Positions 56,464 to 64,000 of a DNA stretch of 64,000 bases are shown in pieces. How positions within the stretch are numbered: position 1 is the stretch's first letter; each line of letters starts with the position of its first letter. The DNA lies in contig PXPE01000001.1 of the NCBI GenBank assembly GCA_003009795.1, positions 186,001 to 250,000 of the forward strand. The letters are read 5' to 3'. The notes under the pieces were generated by a model. The model saw only the letters and a program-made list of their open reading frames with translations. It had not been told where the DNA came from and did not search any database. Made by a program: the position numbers and the translations under genes. This stretch comes from Nanohaloarchaea archaeon SW_7_43_1 (lineage in GTDB: Archaea; Nanohalarchaeota; Nanosalinia; Nanosalinales; Nanosalinaceae).

Positions 56464-59310
56464 TTACTCCATCACTATCGCAGGTTTCCCAGGCTCCGCT
56501 CTTGAAGCTTTTTCCTCTCCAGATTCTTCCTCTGTCTCTATTACAATATCGACATTGAACTCTTCCTCGATGAACTCTCTGTTATCTTCAAGAATCTCCA
56601 CTTCTCTTTCCGAGCTGAAGACTTCTTCAGGCATCGCTCCAGGATCATCCATATATTCTCGGAGAAGTTTCTTGACAGTCTCTGCGTATTCCTTTCTTCC
56701 TTCTATAAGTCGGTTCATTGCTTCTCCAAACTCCGGTCTTTCTTCGATTACTTCATTCATTTCCTGAAAGAGCTCTCGTTTCCAGTTCTCCGCGGTTATG
56801 ATTCTTACAGTTGCGAAACCATCAACAATCTCCGATAATTCTCTGATATCGCTGACCGTGTTTTCTATGAACTCCTGAGCTCTCTCAATCTCTTCATCTA
56901 TCTTTTCCTCATCAATTTCCGGCCAGTCCTCTTCAGAGACAAGTGTTTCATGCCCGGTTTCATTCCACAGCTCCTCACATATGTGTGGTGTGAAAGGAGC
57001 CATCAATTTGATCTGGGTCTCTAATGCTTCTTCAACTACCTTGGCGTTTAGCTCATCGCTTCGGCTAATATAAGTGTTAATCAGCGAGTTAAGCTCGAAG
57101 AATGCTTTTAGACCGGCTTTTCTGGTCTGGAACTCTTCAAGTCCTTCCGTCGCTTCTCTCTTAATCTTATTTAGCCTTGAAATAACATACCTGTCAAGGT
57201 TGTTGTGTTCTCTTTCAACTCCTTTGCCATGAAGTTCAAGGGTTCTATCATAGAATTTTTTCAGCTTGGTTCTGTAGTCTTTTACTTCCTCTGATTTCCA
57301 GTCAAAGTCCTGCCATGGTTCAACTGAGGCGAAAAGGAAGAATCGGGATGTATCCGCGCCGTATTTATCTAGTGCTTCATCCGCTGGCACCACATGCCCT
57401 TTTGAGGTAGACATTTTCTCTCCTTCAAGTAGACCCATTCCCCAGATAGCTATTCCCTGTGGCCAGTTCTCTTCCTCGAATATGGCTGCATGGTGGAACA
57501 TCATGAATGTGAGATGATTCTGAATGTGTTCCTCAGCTGTAGTTCTCCAGTCGAGAGGATACCAGTAATCAAAGCTCTCCTTTGCTTCTCTTATTACTGA
57601 TTCTTCGATACCTGTGTTTTCAGAAACCTTGTCTAATTCTCCTTCATCTCTGAAGACATAGTCGAAGAACCCCGGTTGAAGTTTTTCGGCATCAACATCT
57701 TCGATTATATGTCTGATGGTGTAAAAAGCCATGTAGATGGTGGAATCGGAGAGAGGTTCTATAACGAATTCACCGTCAAACGGCAGCCTGGTTCCGAGAC
57801 CGTAGTTCCTGATGCATGGCCAGGATTCAAGCCAGTTTATCGTGTGTTCAAATTCATCTATTGTGTTTTCCGGTATCAATTCGAGATTGTTGAGGCATTT
57901 ATCAGTCTTGTCCTTCCACCCTTTGTCGCCGTATTCGAGGAACCATGAGTCCTGCATCGAGACTATTACTTTTCCTCCGCATCGACAGACGACTTCTTCT
58001 GAGAAGTCGTACATGGAGTCGAATTTGCCCTGGTTCTCGAACTGCTCGGTGAGTCTATCTTTGACGGCATTGACTTTTTCAGAGGCGAAGTCCTGGCAGT
58101 TTGCGTTCAAAGTTCCGGTGTGGAACTCTTTATCGTATATCTCTTCAGTTGCTTTCTCAAGTGCTTCTTCATCTTCCTGTGATTCGACTCCGTACTCTTC
58201 ACATGCTTCTCTTGCCGGGATATCGTCAAATCCTTCGACGTTGATTATAGTTTTAGGTTCAATTTCCTGTACAGCTTCTGGATTAATTCCATACTCGTCG
58301 AGGAGAGCTTCGTCTCTCTGAATATCTTTGAGTGAGATCCAATCGTAAGGAGCATGTGCCGGGACAGACATTACAAGCCCTGTACCTGAGTCCGAGCCAA
58401 CAAATGATGCAGGAAGCATCAGCACCGATTCGCCTGTAACCGGGTTCTTCAAGGTCTCTCCAACTAGCTCTGAACCTGAGATCTCTCCGGTTATCTCAAT
58501 CTCTCTATCTTGGTGTTTGAGCTTCTCAGCTGCTTCTTCCGAGACAACCCAGTTCTCCCCGTCGACTTCTGTCGTTACGTAATCCACTTCCGGATTAACC
58601 AGTGTATGAGTTACTCCGAAAACGGTTTCAGGTCGGAGAGTAGCCATCGGAAATACATAATCTTCTTTCTCGAACTTGACAAGCGAGTACTCCTGCTTCT
58701 CAGCGCTTTCTCCTTCAAGTAAGTCGTGTGTTGTGACAGGATTCTTATCGTTTAGACAGTACTTTGTAGGATGGAGGCCCTGTTTTACCAGACCTTTTTC
58801 CCTCAATTTCCTGTACTGCCACTCGATAAACCTGTTATACTGTTCCTGGCTGGTGTTGAATTCTCGGCGCCAGTCAACGGAGAAACCGAGATTCTTCATG
58901 TTCTTCTTGTAAGAGTTTTCGATGAAGTAGTTAGCATAATCCATCGGCTCCTCCCAGCTCTCCATTTCCTCTTCCGGGACATCGTATACATCCCTGAGAA
59001 CTTCAATCTGTTTCTCCTCTCCTTTCTGAAGCCTTTCCAGAGCTCCAATTATTGGTGTGCCTGTGACATGCCATGACATCGGGAACAGAACGTTGTATCC
59101 CTGCATTCTCTTGTAGCGTGCGAAAACATCTGGCAGAGTATAAGTGGAGACATGGCCGATATGCATTCCGCCGCTCGGGTAAGGATAGGCCACAGTTATG
59201 AAGAATTTATCATCATTGTTCGGATCTGGTTCGAATATTTTCTCTTCATCCCATATTTCCTGCCATTTACTTTCAATTGAATTGAGTTTATCGGCAAAGT
59301 CCTGATCCAT
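56464..59310 (-). CDS. leuS: Leucyl-tRNA synthetase (archaeal type)
   Basis: Charges tRNA-Leu. The 948-residue class I enzyme has the HIGH motif at about 47-52 (G-G-M-H-I-G-H-V), the large CP1 editing domain (A-T-L-R-P-E-T-V-F-G, then V-P-A-H-A-P-Y-D-W), zinc-type C-R-C-G-G near 450, and the KMSKS motif G-E-K-M-S-T-S-K-G-H near 640. Anticodon-binding and C-terminal domains follow. Length matches archaeal LeuRS (~940). An AATTAAAATAAG box is about 25 bases before the start. Confidence 0.96.
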   Translation of the reverse strand: MDQDFADKLNSIESKWQEIWDEEKIFEPDPNNDDKFFITVAYPYPSGGMHIGHVSTYTLPDVFARYKRMQGYNVLFPMSWHVTGTPIIGALERLQKGEEKQIEVLRDVYDVPEEEMESWEEPMDYANYFIENSYKKNMKNLGFSVDWRREFNTSQEQYNRFIEWQYRKLREKGLVKQGLHPTKYCLNDKNPVTTHDLLEGESAEKQEYSLVKFEKEDYVFPMATLRPETVFGVTHTLVNPEVDYVTTEVDGENWVVSEEAAEKLKHQDREIEITGEISGSELVGETLKNPVTGESVLMLPASFVGSDSGTGLVMSVPAHAPYDWISLKDIQRDEALLDEYGINPEAVQEIEPKTIINVEGFDDIPAREACEEYGVESQEDEEALEKATEEIYDKEFHTGTLNANCQDFASEKVNAVKDRLTEQFENQGKFDSMYDFSEEVVCRCGGKVIVSMQDSWFLEYGDKGWKDKTDKCLNNLELIPENTIDEFEHTINWLESWPCIRNYGLGTRLPFDGEFVIEPLSDSTIYMAFYTIRHIIEDVDAEKLQPGFFDYVFRDEGELDKVSENTGIEESVIREAKESFDYWYPLDWRTTAEEHIQNHLTFMMFHHAAIFEEENWPQGIAIWGMGLLEGEKMSTSKGHVVPADEALDKYGADTSRFFLFASVEPWQDFDWKSEEVKDYRTKLKKFYDRTLELHGKGVEREHNNLDRYVISRLNKIKREATEGLEEFQTRKAGLKAFFELNSLINTYISRSDELNAKVVEEALETQIKLMAPFTPHICEELWNETGHETLVSEEDWPEIDEEKIDEEIERAQEFIENTVSDIRELSEIVDGFATVRIITAENWKRELFQEMNEVIEERPEFGEAMNRLIEGRKEYAETVKKLLREYMDDPGAMPEEVFSSEREVEILEDNREFIEEEFNVDIVIETEEESGEEKASRAEPGKPAIVME

Positions 59311-59386
59311 GGAAAGTGATAGAAGCTGAACTTATTTTAATTTGAACGTTTGGGTGCTATCCAGAAAAAGAAAAAATATGGTGGAT

Positions 59387-59620
59387 TCATTCCCTGTAGT
59401 TTCTAACGGCTACCACAAGGATGTAGAGTACGGCGCTGACTATACCTGTCTGACCAAGGGCTCCTGCAATACTGTCCGATAAATTGCTGCTTAGATTGGC
59501 TGCCTCTATTCCGAACCCTACGAGCTGTGATACTGCAGCCCAGAATAAGAGGATTGTCGCAAGCACCAGTCCATGCATTAGCATTTCCCGTGTGTCCTGC
59601 ATATAATCTGCTTCTCTCAT
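59387..59620 (-). CDS. Small two-TM protein
   Basis: The ATG at 59620 gives 77 residues (an upstream GTG-type start at 59647 adds nine). An N-terminal charged helix (R-E-A-D-Y-M-Q-D-T-R-E-M) precedes a hydrophobic helix, an Asn/Ser-rich loop, a second helix (V-S-A-V-L-Y-I-L-V-V-A-V), and a basic end. It is upstream of leuS on the same strand with a 76-base gap. No family is recognised. Confidence 0.55.
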   Translation of the reverse strand: MREADYMQDTREMLMHGLVLATILLFWAAVSQLVGFGIEAANLSSNLSDSIAGALGQTGIVSAVLYILVVAVRNYRE

Positions 59621-59846
59621 AACACATCCTTTTTTGTCATTCCACACTTATACCGTTAGGGGTAAGTTATGCGTTGGTAGGGTATTGCCTTCGATTACTT
59701 TTACCGGTATTAGAGTAAAGACTAACCCTGCGAGATTTTGTATAAAGCGTTTAAGGCCATTCTTTCAAGTTTGTCTAATAATTGGCCTCTTGAAAACTCT
59801 TTTCTCTACTATTTAGGCTTACTAGGGCTTTTATAGAGTAATCAAG

Positions 59847-59863
59847 TGGCATATTAATTGCCA
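59847..59863. promoter_or_regulatory. Inverted repeat around a TATA-like core before 59887
   Basis: TGGCA and TGCCA flank TATTAAT, a TATA-like core 30 bases before the start at 59887. Binding there would block the promoter. The 7-base spacing equals that of the repeat at 8940-8960, though the arm sequences differ. Confidence 0.35.
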
Positions 59864-59886
59864 TAGCTTTTTTCAACTATGGCCTC

Positions 59887-60462
59887 ATGAGTCTAATTAT
59901 GAATAAAACCGCTGTTTATGGTCTGGCTTTCACAATGTTTGCAATTTTAGCTGCCTTAACAGTCTCGAGTGTTTCCGAAGATAAAGTTTATTATGTTGAT
60001 AACTTTGAGACCTCTTACAATACTTCTAACTCGAATAACTCTTCTCCGATAAAGTTTGATGCTGAGTTGGTTGACCAGAAAGTAAACTCTTCCAATCCGG
60101 CGAAAATTCAATTAATGATAGAACCTACTTCTACTACCAATGTTTCTCTAATTGGGGGTCCCGTCTATCCTTTCGGGGTTCTGAATGCTGAATCTAGAGA
60201 GGATAATCTTGTTCTCTGGTCTAAAAGATATGAGGAAAACAGTGCTATCTCAACCGAACAGGGAAGAGTAACTACTATCGGTGCAATTAGAATCATAGGA
60301 GAACATTCAGGTGGTGAGACAGTATCTAGGAACTATTCAGTTCGTTTGAAAGATATCGAAAGATCTGATAATTACACTGCAAAGGAGTCTATCAAATATA
60401 GAACGGATTCTGGGAGAGGAAACCTAAGCTATCGATTCAGCTTTGATTTGAAAAAACAATGA
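59887..60462 (+). CDS. Single-TM extracytoplasmic protein with many N-glycosylation sequons
   Basis: The 191-residue product has an N-terminal helix (A-V-Y-G-L-A-F-T-M-F-A-I-L-A-A-L) with no K-G signal and a hydrophilic beta-rich ectodomain without Cys. It contains about eight N-x-S/T sequons (for example N-T-S, N-S-S, N-V-S, N-Y-S, N-Y-T, N-L-S), more than its neighbours. It precedes the MinD trio by 90 bases on the same strand. It is likely a surface protein; the family is not recognised. Confidence 0.6.
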   Translation: MSLIMNKTAVYGLAFTMFAILAALTVSSVSEDKVYYVDNFETSYNTSNSNNSSPIKFDAELVDQKVNSSNPAKIQLMIEPTSTTNVSLIGGPVYPFGVLNAESREDNLVLWSKRYEENSAISTEQGRVTTIGAIRIIGEHSGGETVSRNYSVRLKDIERSDNYTAKESIKYRTDSGRGNLSYRFSFDLKKQ

Positions 60463-60552
60463 CTATCCTGGACAGATCTTTGATCAGTAGATAGTGCTGG
60501 GAACCTCACTCACTACTCATTTAAATGACTGTGAACTTAATATTAAGATACA

Positions 60553-61320
60553 ATGACCCGCCTTGTATGTGTTAGTAGTGGTAAAGGAGGCACAGGGAAA
60601 ACCACAGTAACTTCCAACTTAGGAGCTGCATTAACCCAGTTCGGTACGGATACTATTGTTCTGGACGCCAATCTTACCAACCCCAATCTAGGTTTTCATC
60701 TAGGAATTCCGTTATATCCGAATACTCTTCATGATGTTTTGAAGGGCAATGCACACATAACCGAGGCAATGTATATCCACAATTCGGGTCTGAGAGTTGT
60801 GCCGGCAGGTCTTTCAATCGAGGATCTTGTTGATACCTCACCTGAGAACCTGAGTGATGTTTTACTTGATACTGTCGGAGAACCTGATTTTGTTCTTGTA
60901 GACTCAGCAGCAGGTCTGGGAAGCGAATCAATCAACGCTATTGAGGCATCAGATGAAGTTTTAGTCGTCACCAATCCTAATCTTCCAGCGGTTACTGATG
61001 CTCTTAAGACGGTTAATATAGCTGAGGAGGCAGGTACTGATGTTCTTGGAATTGTTGTTAACCGGAAGACAGGTCATGAATCGGAACTGGATGAAGACGA
61101 GATCGAGTCTATGCTCGGCCATGAAGTAATAATGGAGGTGCCTGAACACGAGAAGGTCCAGGAAGCGCTTGCAGTCAAGAAGCCTATGGTTCATCATGAC
61201 CCTGACCACCATGTTTCGGAAAGGTTCAAGGGTGTAGCAGCTGAGGTAGCAGGCCTTGAATACGAACCGGATCTGAGAGAAGAAGGCTTTTTCACTAAGA
61301 TAGTAGATAAGTTAAGATAG
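60553..61320 (+). CDS. MinD/ParA-family ATPase 1
   Basis: The 255-residue product has the deviant Walker A S-G-K-G-G-T-G-K-T-T at residues 8-17, F-V-L-V-D-S-A-A-G-L as Walker B/switch II, and the MinD fold throughout. It ends F-F-T-K-I-V-D-K-L-R, an amphipathic basic helix like the MinD membrane-targeting sequence. Such ATPases position machines at the membrane. It lies 2 bases before a K-G-Q pilin-like gene, with a second MinD after that. Spatial control of a filament is a fair hypothesis; no MinC or MinE is nearby. Confidence 0.88.
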   Translation: MTRLVCVSSGKGGTGKTTVTSNLGAALTQFGTDTIVLDANLTNPNLGFHLGIPLYPNTLHDVLKGNAHITEAMYIHNSGLRVVPAGLSIEDLVDTSPENLSDVLLDTVGEPDFVLVDSAAGLGSESINAIEASDEVLVVTNPNLPAVTDALKTVNIAEEAGTDVLGIVVNRKTGHESELDEDEIESMLGHEVIMEVPEHEKVQEALAVKKPMVHHDPDHHVSERFKGVAAEVAGLEYEPDLREEGFFTKIVDKLR

Positions 61321-61322
61321 AG

Positions 61323-61715
61323 ATGAGCAAAGGCCAATTAATACTTAACCCGGGAATGGCCCTACTGATAGTTTTAATAGCTTTTTTAGGGTTCTTTGTT
61401 TATTCTTGGTCGGCAGATTCTGTAACTAGTACAGGGAATGAAACCCTCCAGGAGCAACAGAATGTGATCGGTTGCACAAAGCTTAATATTGAGATCGTAG
61501 AGTTCAACTCTGAGGATAACTCTACAAGCGTTTCCTTCAGGTCCGATCGAGAATTTGAAAATATTTCGGTTGTGTTCTTGGGAGAAAATAATATGACCCA
61601 AAATTTTGACAAGGTAGAACCTCAAGAAATAGAGACTGCTACAGTTTCTGGTACTCGCTATTCCAATGTAATCATTGAGGCTCAGGGCTGTGGAAGAGTC
61701 ACAAGCTACAGGTGA
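61323..61715 (+). CDS. Prepilin-like protein with K-G-Q signal
   Basis: The 130-residue product starts M-S-K-G-Q-L-I-L-N-P-G-M, then a hydrophobic helix (A-L-L-I-V-L-I-A-F-L-G-F-F-V-Y). K-G-Q before the helix matches the archaeal class III signal, though the helix begins six residues later than usual. The ectodomain has two Cys (I-G-C-T-K, Q-G-C-G-R) and four sequons. It is enclosed by two MinD genes with gaps of 2 and 35 bases, so it should be co-expressed with them. Confidence 0.65.
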   Translation: MSKGQLILNPGMALLIVLIAFLGFFVYSWSADSVTSTGNETLQEQQNVIGCTKLNIEIVEFNSEDNSTSVSFRSDREFENISVVFLGENNMTQNFDKVEPQEIETATVSGTRYSNVIIEAQGCGRVTSYR

Positions 61716-61750
61716 TACTCTTTTATTCCGGAAGAAATAATTCAAATATT

Positions 61751-62512
61751 ATGACACGTGTGATTTCAGTGGTTTCCGGTAAAGGAGGTGCGGGAAAGAC
61801 CACTTTGACAGCTAACCTCGGTGTGGCTTTATCCAACCAAGGAGAAGATGTCCTGATTATCGATGGAAACTTCACCGGGGCAAACATCGCACAGCATTTC
61901 GGAGTAGGTTTTCAAGATGTCTCATTGAACGATGTTCTTGAGGGTGATGCGTATATTACACAGGCAGTCGCCAAGCATCCTGAAGGAGTCTCGATTCTAC
62001 CGGCTTCAGTTCTAGAGTTCAACGGTCAAGAACAGAACCTCAAGCATTCAATAGTGGACTTCCTTGGCGATAAAGACTTTGTACTGATTGATGCTGCTGC
62101 AGGAACTGATGATGAGGTACAGGCAGCGATAGAGACCTCAGATGAAGTATTACTTGTTTCACATCCGGAGCTCCCTGCTTTAACAAATACTCTAGGAGCC
62201 AAAAAACTGGCCGAAGAGATGGATAGAGAGATACTCGGGCTTGTGATGAACATGGTAAGAGATGAAAAATCCGAGGTCGAACACGAAGATATCAAAGAAC
62301 TGGTAGATGAGAAGATTATAGGAGAAGTTCCTGAACATAAGCATGTAAGGGAAGGAATTGCATTGAGAAAACCGGTTGTATCATACAAACCGGATTCAAG
62401 AGCATCCTATGCAATTGAGGATGTTGCTCATAAGTTAAAGGGGCGTGAACCTCCGAAGAGACCTCTGCAAAAAAGACTGAAGATGCGGCTTCAAGATGTG
62501 TCGCCTATTTGA
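61751..62512 (+). CDS. MinD/ParA-family ATPase 2
   Basis: The true start is the ATG at 61751 (the frame is open farther up). The ~253-residue product has S-G-K-G-G-A-G-K-T-T (Walker A), I-I-D-G-N-F-T-G-A-N, and F-V-L-I-D-A-A-A-G. It aligns with MinD 1 along its length (for example D-V-L-[EK]-G-[DN]-A and I-T-[QE]-A). It ends with a basic segment R-P-L-Q-K-R-L-K-M-R-L, likely membrane-binding. The 3' end overlaps the convergent HD gene by 8 bases. Confidence 0.88.
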   Translation: MTRVISVVSGKGGAGKTTLTANLGVALSNQGEDVLIIDGNFTGANIAQHFGVGFQDVSLNDVLEGDAYITQAVAKHPEGVSILPASVLEFNGQEQNLKHSIVDFLGDKDFVLIDAAAGTDDEVQAAIETSDEVLLVSHPELPALTNTLGAKKLAEEMDREILGLVMNMVRDEKSEVEHEDIKELVDEKIIGEVPEHKHVREGIALRKPVVSYKPDSRASYAIEDVAHKLKGREPPKRPLQKRLKMRLQDVSPI

Positions 62513-63653
62513 TCATGTTATTTACTTTTTCCGATGCAGCTTCTCCAACTTCTTCTCTGACTTCTTCGGGAGAAAAGACTTTCAGGTCAACAGTCTGCCA
62601 TTCCGCCTCTGATAGCATATCCGGGAAACGGGATATATCTGACATATTGACGACTTCTCCATTACTTTTCTTTATATTGATACCGAAATCGGTTATTCCG
62701 GGTGTTGACGGAGGATCCACTATAACTTCATGAGGTCTGACTCCAGCTCTCTCCGCTATTTCCCTTTCTATCTCCTCAGGGCTGTCTATTCTCTGCTCCA
62801 GATGTTTGAGCTCTTCCTGATCTCCTCTGTATATAAACGCTCTTTTGTACAGTTTGCGGTTCTTCACTCTCTCGTACAATTTATGCGACACACCTTCTGA
62901 TTCCAGGAGTTCATTGTGGGCATCATAGTCATCCAGCCTCATGATCCTCTCTAGACGGTTATCCTCAAGATGGTTGTCCAGAGCTCTCTGAATCATTTTC
63001 TCTGCAATTTCCACTGCGTGATGTTTGTAAACAGATTTAGTCATATGGAAACGGGATGCGAGCAGTGATTCCAGTGATGTAACCGCTTTTTCATCATATA
63101 CAAGTCTACGTGAGTCTATCTCTGCTAACCGTATAATAGTATCAACGTCTATCTCTCCGTGCTTTACTCCTGTAGCGTGAGCATCCCGGATAAGATAATC
63201 CATTCTATCCGCATCTATATCTCCGGCTACTATCTGTCCGATCTCCAGATCTCCTCTGATTATCCTGTGCAACCGGTATTTATCCGCGGAGTATAGATCC
63301 TCAAGTCGGTCAATAACCTCACAGGAGAAATCTTCGTGTGAAACCCCATACTGTTTTGACATCATTTCGCTGACATGGGAGAACGGTCCGTGGCCAGTAT
63401 CGTGGAATAATGCAGCAAGTCTAAGTTCCTTTCTTTTCTCATGTTTAAGGTTCAGGCTGTCAGCGAACTTTCCGGTCAGATGCGTAACTCCCAGTGAGTG
63501 CTGGAACCGGGTATGTGTGGCAGAGGGGTAAATCAGTGATGTAAATCCCAGCTGCCTGATTCTTCTCAGCCTCTGAAATGCTGGAGAATCAACTATCTTT
63601 TTCTCCTCTTCGCTGAGGTTTATGTAGCCATGGACTGCATCCTGAATATCCAT
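62505..63653 (-). CDS. HD-domain phosphohydrolase (SAMHD1/dGTPase-like)
   Basis: The 382-residue product has the HD superfamily motifs in order: H-T-R-F-Q-H-S-L-G-V-T-H, then L-F-H-D-T-G-H-G-P-F-S-H, and D-I-D-A-D-R-M-D-Y-L-I-R-D. These supply His, His-Asp and Asp metal ligands. This is the archaeal form of dNTP triphosphohydrolase-like proteins (COG1078 type). The substrate is not certain from sequence; dNTPs or other nucleotides are likely. Length and domain are complete. It is convergent with MinD 2. Confidence 0.9.
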   Translation of the reverse strand: MDIQDAVHGYINLSEEEKKIVDSPAFQRLRRIRQLGFTSLIYPSATHTRFQHSLGVTHLTGKFADSLNLKHEKRKELRLAALFHDTGHGPFSHVSEMMSKQYGVSHEDFSCEVIDRLEDLYSADKYRLHRIIRGDLEIGQIVAGDIDADRMDYLIRDAHATGVKHGEIDVDTIIRLAEIDSRRLVYDEKAVTSLESLLASRFHMTKSVYKHHAVEIAEKMIQRALDNHLEDNRLERIMRLDDYDAHNELLESEGVSHKLYERVKNRKLYKRAFIYRGDQEELKHLEQRIDSPEEIEREIAERAGVRPHEVIVDPPSTPGITDFGINIKKSNGEVVNMSDISRFPDMLSEAEWQTVDLKVFSPEEVREEVGEAASEKVNNMIK

Positions 63654-63741
63654 CCTATGAACTATTTAGAACGTCATCTGCTTTAATCTAATGGTTCCCC
63701 AAACCTTCATGCTTAAATCTTCAGCTCAACAACTTCCACAT

Positions 63742-63834
63742 ATGACAGATTTTAAGACCTATGAAAAATACCTCTGGAGCCCTAAAAGAGAGGAATACCA
63801 GCAGGAAACACAGATACTGGAAGACTACTGGTGA
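63742..63834 (+). CDS. 30-aa coupled small ORF before the phosphohexomutase
   Basis: An ATG at 63742 opens a 30-codon frame (M-T-D-F-K-T-Y-E-K-Y-L-W ... D-Y-W) whose TGA overlaps the next GTG (GTGA). CTTAAATC lies about 28 bases before it, as a TATA box would. The product is charged, aromatic and has no hydrophobic helix. It may be a real microprotein or a leader peptide controlling the next gene. Confidence 0.4.
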   Translation: MTDFKTYEKYLWSPKREEYQQETQILEDYW

Positions 63835-64000
63835 TCAACTTGGCATCATTCTTCCATGCATACGATCTCAGAGGCAAGTATCCAGACGAGATAGGTGAGG
63901 GAAAGGCGGAGAAAGTCGGCAAGGCATTCGGAACATTTACTGAAGCCGAGAAAGTTCTGGTGGGCAGGGATGGAAGAACTCATGGAGAGAAGATAAAAGA
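63831..64000 (+). CDS. Phosphomannomutase/phosphoglucomutase family protein (3' end outside window)
   Basis: From the GTG at 63831 the visible 56 residues read F-F-H-A-Y-D-L-R-G-K-Y-P-D-E-I, then V-L-V-G-R-D-G-R-T. Both are N-terminal signatures of the alpha-D-phosphohexomutase family, which interconverts hexose 1- and 6-phosphates. It probably supplies sugar nucleotides for glycans. The catalytic Ser loop lies beyond the window edge, so substrate specificity cannot be judged. The start overlaps the stop of the 30-aa frame. Confidence 0.8.
   Translation, partial: MINLASFFHAYDLRGKYPDEIGEGKAEKVGKAFGTFTEAEKVLVGRDGRTHGEKIK

Overview
The window is a gene-dense archaeal chromosome segment. Archaeal marks are Alba, FEN-1 with a PCNA box, aEF1B, diphthine synthase, archaeal AlaRS and LeuRS, a secE-spt5-uL11-uL1-uL10 cluster, acidic stalk protein P1, a tRNA with a bulge-helix-bulge intron, TATA boxes about 25-30 nt before starts, and GGAGG/AGGTGA ribosome sites. 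Predicted proteins are very rich in Asp/Glu, even ribosomal and coiled-coil ones, as in salt-in halophiles. Base composition looks moderate to low in GC, unlike Haloarchaea. With many small unrecognised membrane proteins, this fits a halophilic DPANN archaeon of the Nanohaloarchaeota type. That placement is inference; there is no rRNA gene here to test it.

Layout. 1-8.9 kb: a partial DUF63 membrane protein, three tandem lipoproteins, a five-repeat Ig-like surface protein, and an operon of a 69-aa protein, a Tat-signal protein and a 1000-aa PKD-domain exoprotein. 9-12.3 kb: two divergent acidic coiled-coil proteins. 12.3-16 kb: trm5 and dphB interleaved with two intact VapBC modules and one decayed one, then DUF357. 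16-21 kb: a run of eight co-oriented membrane or coiled-coil genes ending in two paralogous polytopic proteins. 21-22.4 kb: two coiled-coil genes on the other strand. 22.3-32.3 kb: a type IV filament/secretion locus (GspE/VirB11-like ATPase, TadC-like double T2SSF platform, then eleven overlapping or closely spaced genes for one-TM proteins, several with K-G prepilin-like N-termini). 32.3-36 kb: albA, two pilin-like genes and two acidic coiled-coil proteins.

36-46 kb is mostly housekeeping: FEN-1, EF1B, intron-containing tRNA-Arg(GCG), AlaRS, two related membrane proteins, and orphans including a voltage-sensor-like protein and a Cys-less thioredoxin-like protein. 46-56 kb holds the ribosomal stalk/Spt5/SecE cluster, ftsZ and an FKBP. 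The usual uL10-P1 adjacency is broken by a large secreted protein, a pilin-like gene and a helix-turn-helix gene. 56-64 kb holds LeuRS, a MinD - pilin-like - MinD trio, an HD phosphohydrolase and the start of a phosphohexomutase.

The best candidate for an undescribed system is the ~20-kb block at 16-36 kb: one secretion motor and one platform with an unusually large set of single-pass pilin-like proteins, flanked by membrane and cytoplasmic coiled-coil proteins. Related pilin-like genes are scattered at 37.5, 47.4, 53.7 and 61.3 kb, the last between two MinD-type ATPases. A surface filament or contact/secretion machine is plausible. No prepilin peptidase and no recognisable archaellum accessory set lies in the window.
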